From an uncultured Eubacteriales bacterium (GTDB lineage Bacteria; Bacillota; Clostridia; Christensenellales; UBA1242): DNA of 22,783 bases. A program made the position numbers and the translations under genes. Where the stretch lies: assembly GCA_948514155.1 (NCBI GenBank), contig CAOQYA010000010.1, positions 1 to 22,783 on the forward strand. The letters run 5' to 3'. Under the pieces are notes generated by a model that did not search any database, was not told the origin of the DNA, and saw only the letters and a program-made list of their open reading frames with translations. Position 1 is the stretch's first letter, and the number at the start of each line of letters is the position of its first letter. Below, one piece after another: positions 1 through 6,518 of this stretch.

Positions 1-889
1 TTTCGGAGCCGGCTTGCGCAAGCGTGTGAATTTCATCGATAAAGACGATGATGTTCTTATCTTGAATTATCGTCTCGATTACATCTTTAAGTTTTTCCTC
101 CATAGAGCCGCGATATTTTGTTCCGGCCATAAGCCCGCCGATTTCCAGCGAGAAAATCACCTTGTCCTTCAAAATCTCCGGCACATTACCACTGACAATC
201 GCTTGCGCCAGCCCCTCAACAATCGCCGTTTTGCCTACACCGGCCTCGCCAATCAGCACCGGGTTGTTCTTCGTCTTGCGGCAAAGGATTTCAATCACTC
301 TTTCAATCTCAGCCTCTCTTCCGATGACTGGGTCAAGTTTGTGCTCACGGGCTTTAAGCGTGATGTCGCTGCCCATTTCAAGCAATTTTTCGGGAAGAGT
401 GCTTTTCGACTGAACGGCAGAATTTGAAGAAGAATTTTTCACGCTGGCGTTTGTGAGCGAGGAAGAAATCTTCTCAAATAGTTCCTGCAAATTGACGCCG
501 TAGTGATTTACAAGCAGTTTAAGAGCCACCGAGCCCGGCGAAGATAATAGCGCAAGCATAAGGTGCTCCGTCCCCAAAAAGGAATGATTGTATTCAAGGG
601 CAATTTGCTGAGCGATGCGGAAAAGGTCTTTAACGCGCGGCGAAAGTTCCACCGAGCCGAAAACTTGCTCTTCATATGAGTTCTCGGCAAAGAGCGCAAA
701 AAGGTCTTCGTCTGTGACGCCAAATTCTGAAAGCGCCTTTGCGGCAAGGCAGTCGCGCACGGATGTAATTCCATACAAAATATGTTCTGTGCCCACAACA
801 TCACTGCCAAATCGAAGGGCAATGCGGCTGGCATTTTTTATCACCTTTTCAATTGTATCCGAAAAGAAATTTGAGTTTCCTAAGTTCAT
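1..889 (-). CDS. clpC: ClpC, AAA+ unfoldase of the ClpCP protease (C-terminal part beyond the window)
   Basis: ATP-driven unfoldase that feeds substrates, including arginine-phosphorylated proteins in Bacillota, into the ClpP peptidase in the cytoplasm. Only the first 296 residues are inside the window. Visible are the two Clp N-domain repeats (about residues 28-68 and 100-140, each with a GTEH motif), a serine/asparagine-rich linker near 143-165, then the first AAA+ domain with Walker A GEAGVGKT (214-221) and Walker B IVFIDE (281-286). The ATG overlaps the mcsB stop in an ATGA, which implies translational coupling to mcsB. The frame stays open to base 1, so the truncation comes from the window edge and not from mutation. 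ClpC, rather than ClpB or ClpE, is chosen from the N-domain repeats and the mcsB neighbour. Confidence 0.95.
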   Translation of the reverse strand, partial: MNLGNSNFFSDTIEKVIKNASRIALRFGSDVVGTEHILYGITSVRDCLAAKALSEFGVTDEDLFALFAENSYEEQVFGSVELSPRVKDLFRIAQQIALEYNHSFLGTEHLMLALLSSPGSVALKLLVNHYGVNLQELFEKISSSLTNASVKNSSSNSAVQSKSTLPEKLLEMGSDITLKAREHKLDPVIGREAEIERVIEILCRKTKNNPVLIGEAGVGKTAIVEGLAQAIVSGNVPEILKDKVIFSLEIGGLMAGTKYRGSMEEKLKDVIETIIQDKNIIVFIDEIHTLAQAGSE

Positions 890-1902
890 TTGTCCCCTCC
901 TATTTTAACGAGATTTTTAACTCTCTTTGCAATATACTCTGCCCTAATGTGATTTTCCTCTTGCTCTTGCGAAAAAGGTCGAATTTCTTTCATTGAGGCC
1001 GAGCCGCCGTGATAATAGAGTTTCATAAACAGATTGACATCGCGAATTTTTAAAAGCCCCATCTCATGCCCGAAACGGACCAGCCCGAGAAGCGAAAACA
1101 TCTCTTTTTCTTCCAACAAATATGCATGCAAAATTTGGCCATATGCACGCAAAATCGTGTCGCAAAGTTTATCATGATTTTTATCAAAAATCTGCTTTCT
1201 TAAACTTATCTCGTCTTTATATATATTGAAAAAGAAATCGCTGACGCGGTCGATTATTTCCTCCTCCGAAAGCCACAACAGGCCTTGATTTGATATTTGA
1301 TAAATGTATCCCAGCCCTTCGCTGCCTTCGCCATAAACTCCGCGAAATGTGAGGCCATATTTTCTTGCTTCTTTGATAAGCTCTTGAATGCGACCGCTCA
1401 TGACAAGCGCCGGAATAAAGACCATGACAGAAGCACGCATCCCCGTTCCAAGATTTGCCGGCGAAGATGTCAGATAGCCAAATTCTTCGTCGAATGCAAT
1501 TTTAAAACTTGCAGAAATTTTTTCGTCAAGCGGCAGGAGATTGTTATATGCCTCGAAGAGATTGAGCCCCGGCAGCACGCTTTGCAGGCGCAGGTGGTCC
1601 TCTTCAAGGATCATTACATTTATGCTTTCGTCTTCATTCGTGGAGACGAAAGAGATATCCTTATTCTCAATAAGTTCCTTACTTATCACATGTCGCTCTA
1701 AAAGCGATGTGCAACGCGAAAGCGGCATATCAGCAAGCGCCAAGGTGGTGAAATCGCCGGACGCGGCAAGAAGAGCGCGCATAGACGAAGTGATATATTC
1801 AATCTTATTTACATCTGTCAGTTTTGGCATAAACTCGACATCGGAAATATTCCTGGCAAGTCGAATTCGAGAGGAAATTGCAACTGAAGAAAAGTTATTC
1901 AT
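886..1902 (-). CDS. mcsB: McsB, protein-arginine kinase
   Basis: Phosphagen-kinase-family enzyme that phosphorylates arginines on damaged proteins and so marks them for ClpCP. The 338-residue product has the family landmarks: an N-terminal SSRIRLARN block that helps bind ATP phosphates, EDHLRLQ in the middle, the RASVMVFIPAL strand, a glycine-rich GVYGEGSEG loop and QISNQ near the substrate loop. The ATG at 1902 is preceded by AGGAGGA at close range. An in-frame upstream ATG at 1947 lies inside mcsA and has no such site, so it is not used here. The gene overlaps the end of mcsA by 8 bases and the start of clpC by 4, the usual compact order. Length is close to that known for the family (about 350 residues). 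Confidence 0.95.
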   Translation of the reverse strand: MNNFSSVAISSRIRLARNISDVEFMPKLTDVNKIEYITSSMRALLAASGDFTTLALADMPLSRCTSLLERHVISKELIENKDISFVSTNEDESINVMILEEDHLRLQSVLPGLNLFEAYNNLLPLDEKISASFKIAFDEEFGYLTSSPANLGTGMRASVMVFIPALVMSGRIQELIKEARKYGLTFRGVYGEGSEGLGYIYQISNQGLLWLSEEEIIDRVSDFFFNIYKDEISLRKQIFDKNHDKLCDTILRAYGQILHAYLLEEKEMFSLLGLVRFGHEMGLLKIRDVNLFMKLYYHGGSASMKEIRPFSQEQEENHIRAEYIAKRVKNLVKIGGDK

Positions 1903-2074
1903 GGCTCCTCCTCTTAGGCGGCTTGCCACGAAAAGCCTTGTTTTCAAAGAGGTCTCGCGCGGCTAAAATCAGCGGGTCGATATGAGTGTAGCAATGCTCG
2001 CAGCCAACAAAACCGCTTTCTTTTATGCTTTTCATGGTGCTTCCACAATATGGGCATTCATTTCTTTGAAGCAA
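1895..2074 (-). CDS. mcsA: Very short McsA-like zinc protein (McsB activator), TTG start
   Basis: McsA is the zinc-binding activator of McsB. This 59-residue frame keeps what looks like the second zinc module and the following basic motif of McsA: CPYCGSTM (Cys7, Cys10), GCEHCY (Cys25, Cys28) and GKPPKR (50-55). It lacks the N-terminal CxxC pair module and the C-terminal UVR-like coiled segment of typical McsA proteins (around 170-180 residues). There is no ATG at the right place. The chosen TTG at 2074 is preceded by AAAGGAGA with a spacing of about 9, and upstream codons in this frame offer nothing better. It overlaps mcsB by 8 bases. The identity rests on motif order plus synteny. A fragment of a decayed longer gene is possible, but the intact start, the preserved cysteines and the coupling argue for a working small protein. 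Confidence 0.75.
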   Translation of the reverse strand: MLQRNECPYCGSTMKSIKESGFVGCEHCYTHIDPLILAARDLFENKAFRGKPPKRRSHE

Positions 2075-2153
2075 GACTTTTTATCTCCTTTGATTGATAA
2101 TTTCATGAAAATGTCTGTTTTTTTTTAGTTTTTTTCTTTTTTTGATGTGATTT

Positions 2154-2182
2154 TTAATAAATTTATCTCTCTCCGCCGGCAA
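2154..2182 (-). promoter_or_regulatory. Possible promoter of mcsA-mcsB-clpC
   Basis: Candidate -35 TTGCCG (2177-2182) and -10 TATTAA (2154-2159) separated by 17 bases, with an AT-rich leader of about 80 bases before the mcsA start. The -35 would lie in the closing arm of the palindromic element at 2173-2294. Match to consensus is modest. No CtsR-type direct repeat is evident here. Confidence 0.25.
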
Positions 2183-2294
2183 GGCGGCGCGCCGCTAGGC
2201 GCGCGTGCTCGTGCGGGCAGGCGCGCGGCCGAAGGCCCGCGCCGCCCCCCGCACGAGCGTAAATTTTGCTTCGCAAAATTTGCCTTGCCGGCGG
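2173..2294. repeat. GC-rich cloverleaf-like palindromic element
   Basis: A closing stem of 13 perfect pairs (2173-2185 with 2282-2294, CCGCCGGCAAGGC and its complement) encloses three further hairpins. Arm 1 is 2187-2193 with 2198-2204 (7 pairs, 4-base loop). Arm 2 is 2207-2217 with 2248-2258 (11 pairs), carrying an inner stem 2220-2230 with 2234-2243 (10 pairs, one bulged base). Arm 3 is 2261-2269 with 2273-2281 (9 pairs, 3-base loop, AT-rich). GC content is far above the surrounding DNA. It begins 6 bases after the tex stop and ends before the mcsA leader. No T-run follows on either strand, so it is not a standard intrinsic terminator. It could be a mobile palindromic repeat, a structured RNA tail or a cruciform site. 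Confidence 0.7.
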
Positions 2295-2300
2295 CCCTTG

Positions 2301-4448
2301 CTATTCTTTTTCTATTCCCTTCATGGTCAGCGAAATTCTCTTCTTCGCCATATCAACGCCGATAACTTTAACATCCACAACTTGTCCAACTTTGAGCACT
2401 TCGCTAGGGTGACGAATAAACGCATCACAAATTTGTGAAATATGAACAAGTCCATCTTGATGCACGCCGATGTCCACAAACGCACCAAAGTCGACAACAT
2501 TTCGAACGGTGCCGGTGAAGACCATTCCCTCTTTAAGGTCTTCCATTGTGATAACATCGCTTCTTAAAATCGGCTTCGGCATACTTTCGCGAATGTCGCG
2601 ACCCGGCTTTGCAAGTTCTTTGACTATATCAGCAAGGGTCGGTAGCCCAACGCCAATTTCTTTTGCAACTTTCTCTTCGCCTTTAAGCGAAACAAGTTTT
2701 TCAAGATTGGTCTGTCCGCTGATAAGGTCTTTCACCGAAATGGAGAACATGTCAAGAAGTTTCTCAGCAGCCGCATATGCTTCCGGGTGGACGCCGGTGT
2801 TATCTAAAATGTTTTGACCGCCCGCAATTCTCAAAAAGCCGGCGCACTGCTCATATGCTTTTGGCCCGAGTTTTGGAACTTGCAAAAGTTCTTCCCTCGC
2901 TTTAAAGCCCTTAATCTTTGCCCTGTATGCGGTGATGTTTTTAGCGATAGACATGTTAAGTCCCGACACATATGAAAGTAGCGACGGCGAAGCTGTGTTA
3001 AGGTCAACGCCCACGCTGTTAACGCAGTCTTCAACAACACCTGTCAGCACTTCGGTCAGCCTGTTTTGAGGCATGTCATGCTGATATTGTCCCACGCCGA
3101 TGCTCTTAACATCAATCTTGATAAGTTCGGCAAGTGGGTCTTGAAGTCGCCTTGCAATGGACACTGCGCTTCTAAGCGAAACATCATAGTCCGGAAACTC
3201 CTCCGCCCCGAGTTTGGAGGCCGAATAAACGGACGCTCCCGCCTCGCTCACAACGGCATATGAAACTGGACGCGACACATGTTTAATAAGTTCAGCCACA
3301 AAAATTTCCGCTTCCTTAGAGGCAGTGCCGTTTCCAATCGACACTATGTCGACGCCATATTTTTCGATCAGCATTTTTAGTTTTTCAATGCTCTCCTCCG
3401 TTTTTGATTGCGGCGGAGTTGGATAAATAACTGTTGTGGCAAGCACATCACCTTTTTTATCGATAACTGCAATCTTGCAGCCCGTTCTGTAGGCTGGGTC
3501 AAGCCCAAGAATGATGTTATTCTTAAGTGGCGCCTCCATAAGCAGCGGCTTTAAGTTGACTTCGAACATTTTAATCGCCTGCTCGCAAGCGGAGTCTGTC
3601 AGCGTTGAACGAAGTTCTCTCTCAAGCGCCGGGAAAAGCAGTCTGTCAAGGCTGTCGGCGATAATTTCTTCCATAATTTCGTCAGTCTCGGCGCATTCTT
3701 TTTTAAATGCCGAGCGAATTTCTTTGAGCATAAGTTCATTATTTATCTCGGTCGTCACCTTCAGGCATTTTTCCTTTTCGCCGCGATTTATGGCAAGAAT
3801 TCTATGCGACGGAAGTTTTTTAACTTCTTGCTTAAAGTTATCGTAGCCCTCATATGTCAGTTTGTTTTCGCCCTCTAAAAGTGCGCAGCAAATCGATGCC
3901 TTTTCCCAAAGCACATTTCGAAGCACCTTTCTAAGTTCGGCATCGTCACTTATGCGCTCGGCAATAATATCCTTTGCGCCTTGAATTGCCGCCTCCACAC
4001 TAAGCACATTTTCGTTTAAATATGCCTCCGCTTCGCGGGCAATGTCACTTCCCGCTTTTTGCCTTTGAATGATATCTGCAAGCCCCTCAAGCCCGTTTGC
4101 AATCGCCACAGACGCGCGAGTTTTACGCTTTGGCTTGTATGGCCTGTAAATATCTTCAACTTCGGTCAGAGTTTGAGCCTCATTAAGCGCTTTTTCAAGT
4201 TCATTAGTCCACTTGCCCTGCTCGGTGATAACGCGCTGCACTTTTTCCTTTTCTTCGTCAAGATTTCTTAAATATTTAAGCCTGTCCGCAAACGCGCGCA
4301 GCACTTGGTCGTCGCAAGAGCCGTGCATCTCCTTTCTATATCTTGCAATAAAGGGAATTGTTGCTCCCTCGTCGAGCAGAGAAATGATATTCTCCGCATA
4401 AACTTGTTTAAGGCCGAACTCGCCGGCAAGACGCTCTTCAATTTTCAT
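2301..4448 (-). CDS. tex: Tex, S1-domain RNA-binding transcription accessory protein
   Basis: Cytoplasmic nucleic-acid-binding protein of the Tex/YhgF family, conserved in bacteria and linked to transcription and RNA handling; its exact biochemical role is unsettled. The 715-residue length is normal for the family. Order of parts: N-terminal helical region with the typical IPFIARYRKE motif (about 32-41), a YqgF/RuvC-like domain starting with ILGLDPAYRTG near 312, tandem helix-hairpin-helix segments about 470-560 (including VPKLGPKAYEQCAGFLRI), and a C-terminal S1 domain about 630-710 with VDFGAFVDIG and GLVHIS. The start ATG overlaps the stop of the upstream amidohydrolase-like gene in an ATGA, so the two are coupled. 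No T-rich terminator follows; instead the palindromic element begins 6 bases downstream. Confidence 0.96.
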   Translation of the reverse strand: MKIEERLAGEFGLKQVYAENIISLLDEGATIPFIARYRKEMHGSCDDQVLRAFADRLKYLRNLDEEKEKVQRVITEQGKWTNELEKALNEAQTLTEVEDIYRPYKPKRKTRASVAIANGLEGLADIIQRQKAGSDIAREAEAYLNENVLSVEAAIQGAKDIIAERISDDAELRKVLRNVLWEKASICCALLEGENKLTYEGYDNFKQEVKKLPSHRILAINRGEKEKCLKVTTEINNELMLKEIRSAFKKECAETDEIMEEIIADSLDRLLFPALERELRSTLTDSACEQAIKMFEVNLKPLLMEAPLKNNIILGLDPAYRTGCKIAVIDKKGDVLATTVIYPTPPQSKTEESIEKLKMLIEKYGVDIVSIGNGTASKEAEIFVAELIKHVSRPVSYAVVSEAGASVYSASKLGAEEFPDYDVSLRSAVSIARRLQDPLAELIKIDVKSIGVGQYQHDMPQNRLTEVLTGVVEDCVNSVGVDLNTASPSLLSYVSGLNMSIAKNITAYRAKIKGFKAREELLQVPKLGPKAYEQCAGFLRIAGGQNILDNTGVHPEAYAAAEKLLDMFSISVKDLISGQTNLEKLVSLKGEEKVAKEIGVGLPTLADIVKELAKPGRDIRESMPKPILRSDVITMEDLKEGMVFTGTVRNVVDFGAFVDIGVHQDGLVHISQICDAFIRHPSEVLKVGQVVDVKVIGVDMAKKRISLTMKGIEKE

Positions 4449-5134
4449 ATATTCTCTCCTGTTGCTATTTTTTCAATTTCATTTTTTTTGACTGCACTTT
4501 CATTTTCTAAAAGTGCAAGGGTTGTTAAGTGCAAAAACTCGATTTCTTTTTCAAAGTCGATTTCGCCATCAAGCGTGCCCATTTGCAAGTTAAGCCCCTG
4601 CTTTTTCATGAGGACAATATTTGCAAAGGTGCCGCCGCGGCGAGCAAATGCCCTTGGGCAAAGCACCATTTTGGCATTGTAACTGCCCAAAATTTCAAGG
4701 TCGTCCTTGTCCGCATACATTCCGCCGACGATTGTGCAGTCGCGATCAAGAAAGCCGAGCTGTTCGATAAGTTTTGCGGGCGAAGTGTCGAACATCGCAG
4801 AAATCTCGCCCGTTCTTTGCAAGTTTTCAAACAGCGGAATAACCACCGCAATGCCGAGCATAGAAACCTCTTCCAGCACTTTTTCGTCGCACTCTAAAAT
4901 GTCAACATACACGGCAAGCGGAAAGGGCAAATTTTTAAGTTTTTTGATTTTCCCGCCGAGCACCAGTTCCGGCCGCACAATTATTCTGCCGTCAAGGCCT
5001 TGGCATTGCATCTGCCGGCAAATCGTCTCGGGGCGAGATGTTAAAATCTGCAAATATTTGGCGCCCGCAGCCACATTTTTTTCGATAACGCCCTCAAAAT
5101 CTTCGCAAAAGGCGTTGACAAATCTTTGTTGCAT
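4445..5134 (-). CDS. Amidohydrolase-like protein, short and lacking usual metal ligands
   Basis: A 229-residue protein whose C-terminal half resembles the last strands of the amidohydrolase (cytosine deaminase/chlorohydrolase-like) TIM barrel: IVGGMYADKDDLEIL (about 135-149), VLCPRA (157-162), and MGTLDG (185-190) where active members have GTDG. The histidine normally found in the first of these motifs is a tyrosine here, and the N-terminal HxH part is absent, while typical members are 380-450 residues. A metal-dependent hydrolase activity is therefore doubtful. The start at 5134 has AAGGGAA upstream; an earlier in-frame ATG at 5323 would run antisense through dinB and is rejected. It is coupled to tex by an ATGA overlap. 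The family call is from motif appearance only. Confidence 0.55.
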   Translation of the reverse strand: MQQRFVNAFCEDFEGVIEKNVAAGAKYLQILTSRPETICRQMQCQGLDGRIIVRPELVLGGKIKKLKNLPFPLAVYVDILECDEKVLEEVSMLGIAVVIPLFENLQRTGEISAMFDTSPAKLIEQLGFLDRDCTIVGGMYADKDDLEILGSYNAKMVLCPRAFARRGGTFANIVLMKKQGLNLQMGTLDGEIDFEKEIEFLHLTTLALLENESAVKKNEIEKIATGENI

Positions 5135-5168
5135 AAATTCCCTTTTTCTCGTTAAAAATTCTAGATAA

Positions 5169-5197
5169 AGTATATCACTTTTAAGGGAGCGAGGCAA
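5169..5197 (-). promoter_or_regulatory. Promoter of the amidohydrolase-like gene and tex
   Basis: TTGCCT (5192-5197), a 17-base spacer and TATACT (5169-5174), with the -10 about 35 bases from the ATG at 5134. It sits in the 67-base divergent gap shared with dinB, so its -35 is next to the dinB ribosome site. Confidence 0.5.
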
Positions 5198-5201
5198 ATA
5201 A

Positions 5202-6395
5202 ATGAGGACTATTTTACATTCCGATGTCAACAATTTCTTTGCTTCGGTGGAATGTGCCACCCGCCCCGAACTTGTGGGCAAAGCCGTGGCCGTAACCGGC
5301 AACCCCGAAAAACGGACTGGCATAATTCTGGCTAAAAACGAAATCGCAAAAAAAGCGGGAGTTAAGACCGGCCAGACGATATATGAGGCGCTGCAAATCT
5401 GTCCCGAACTTGTCTGCCTTGCGCCCCACTACTCAAAATATGAAGAGATTTCAAAGCGGCTGCACCAAGTTTATCTTGAATATTCCGACCTTGTTGAGCC
5501 GCTGGGGCTTGACGAGTGCTGGATAGATGTAACAAGCACGCAAAAAATTCTTTATAAAAGCGGCGAGCAGATTGCAAATGAACTTCGCGCGCGAATTAAG
5601 AAAGAATTTGGCTTCACTGTTTCTGTGGGCGTTTCTTTTTCGAAGATATTTGCAAAACTCGGCTCCGACTTAAAAAAGCCGGACGCAACAACGATAATCG
5701 CAAAAGACAAGTTTAAAGAAATAACATATCACCTTCCGCTTGACTCAATTGTGGGAATAGGAAAACGCCTAGAAAAGAAATTTAGGCTGATAAATGTGCA
5801 CACGATTGGCGAGTTCTGCGCGCTTGACAAAGAGTTTATTCGCTCGCTTATGGGCATAACCGGAGTGCGGCTTCTCGACAACCTTCGTGGCAGCGAAGAG
5901 GAGCCCGTGCAAAACTATTTCACCCTCACCCCACCAAAGAGCATTGGCAACGGCACCACCACCATTAAAGACATCAAAAGCCGAGCCGAAATTGAAAAAG
6001 TGCTTTCTTTCCTAGCCGAAAAAGTTTCTAAGCGGCTGATTTCGGGCGGCTTTGCGGCAAAGACAATTTCTGTGACGCTCAAATCGAGCACTCTTGAAAA
6101 ATTCAGAAAATCGCAGACTTTTAACCCCACTTTTGCAAGTGATGTGCTCCTGTCTCACGCAATGGAGATTGTTGACAGTTTCTTTGCTTACAACTGCTCA
6201 CTGCGCGCGCTGAGGCTGCGCGCCTCCAATCTTGAAAGGGTGGATAAAGCCAGACAATTATCATTTTTCGACCAAAAAGAGGAGAAAAAAGCGATTGGAA
6301 TTCAAAAAATAACGCAAAAATATGGCTCGGACGCCATTTACAGGGCAAGTGAAGCGGAAAGTTTTATCAATCGCAAAAATCACACCGAAGAATAG
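5202..6395 (+). CDS. dinB: DNA polymerase IV (Y-family translesion polymerase)
   Basis: Error-prone polymerase that copies across damaged bases. The 397-residue product has the complete Y-family layout: Asp8 and Asp104/Glu105 (in GLDECWID) as the metal-binding catalytic residues, FFASVE steric-gate region (12-17), VSVGVSFSKIFAKLGSD in the palm, a helix-hairpin-helix thumb around VGIGKRLEKK, and the little-finger domain with KSIGNGTT. QLSFF (352-356) near the C-terminus fits a sliding-clamp-binding motif, which would recruit it to replication forks. ATG at 5202 has AAGGGAG upstream. No LexA-type operator was recognised in the short divergent gap. A bidirectional terminator follows. DinB rather than UmuC is favoured by length and clamp motif. 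Confidence 0.95.
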   Translation: MRTILHSDVNNFFASVECATRPELVGKAVAVTGNPEKRTGIILAKNEIAKKAGVKTGQTIYEALQICPELVCLAPHYSKYEEISKRLHQVYLEYSDLVEPLGLDECWIDVTSTQKILYKSGEQIANELRARIKKEFGFTVSVGVSFSKIFAKLGSDLKKPDATTIIAKDKFKEITYHLPLDSIVGIGKRLEKKFRLINVHTIGEFCALDKEFIRSLMGITGVRLLDNLRGSEEEPVQNYFTLTPPKSIGNGTTTIKDIKSRAEIEKVLSFLAEKVSKRLISGGFAAKTISVTLKSSTLEKFRKSQTFNPTFASDVLLSHAMEIVDSFFAYNCSLRALRLRASNLERVDKARQLSFFDQKEEKKAIGIQKITQKYGSDAIYRASEAESFINRKNHTEE

Positions 6396-6479
6396 CCCAC
6401 AACGCGTGGGATGCTAAAATAAAATATCTCCAATAACAGACGAAGTCTGTCAAAAGGTTATTCGCTTTTTGAGAACGAT

Positions 6480-6512
6480 AAAAAAGAGGCCTAAATTTTT
6501 GACCTCTTTTTT
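6480..6512. terminator. Bidirectional intrinsic terminator
   Basis: Ten-pair stem AAAAAAGAGG (6480-6489) with CCTCTTTTTT (6503-6512), 13-base loop and T-runs on both strands. It lies between the convergent dinB (+) and the surface-protein gene (-), and serves both. Confidence 0.75.
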
Positions 6513-6518
6513 TAATTC

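Noticed and set aside
14..427. 137-codon plus-strand open frame at the window start
   Set aside because: It is antisense to clpC, whose own frame shows two N-domain repeats and Walker motifs.
508..834. 108-codon minus-strand frame
   Set aside because: It is in a different frame from clpC on the same strand; the clpC frame has family motifs and continues through the region.
2173..2294. The palindromic element as an intrinsic terminator of tex
   Set aside because: No T-run directly follows the closing stem on either strand, and the multi-arm shape is unlike a simple terminator.
4448..5323. Longer start (5323) for the amidohydrolase-like gene
   Set aside because: It would extend antisense through the dinB start and past the shared promoter gap; the ATG at 5134 has its own ribosome site.
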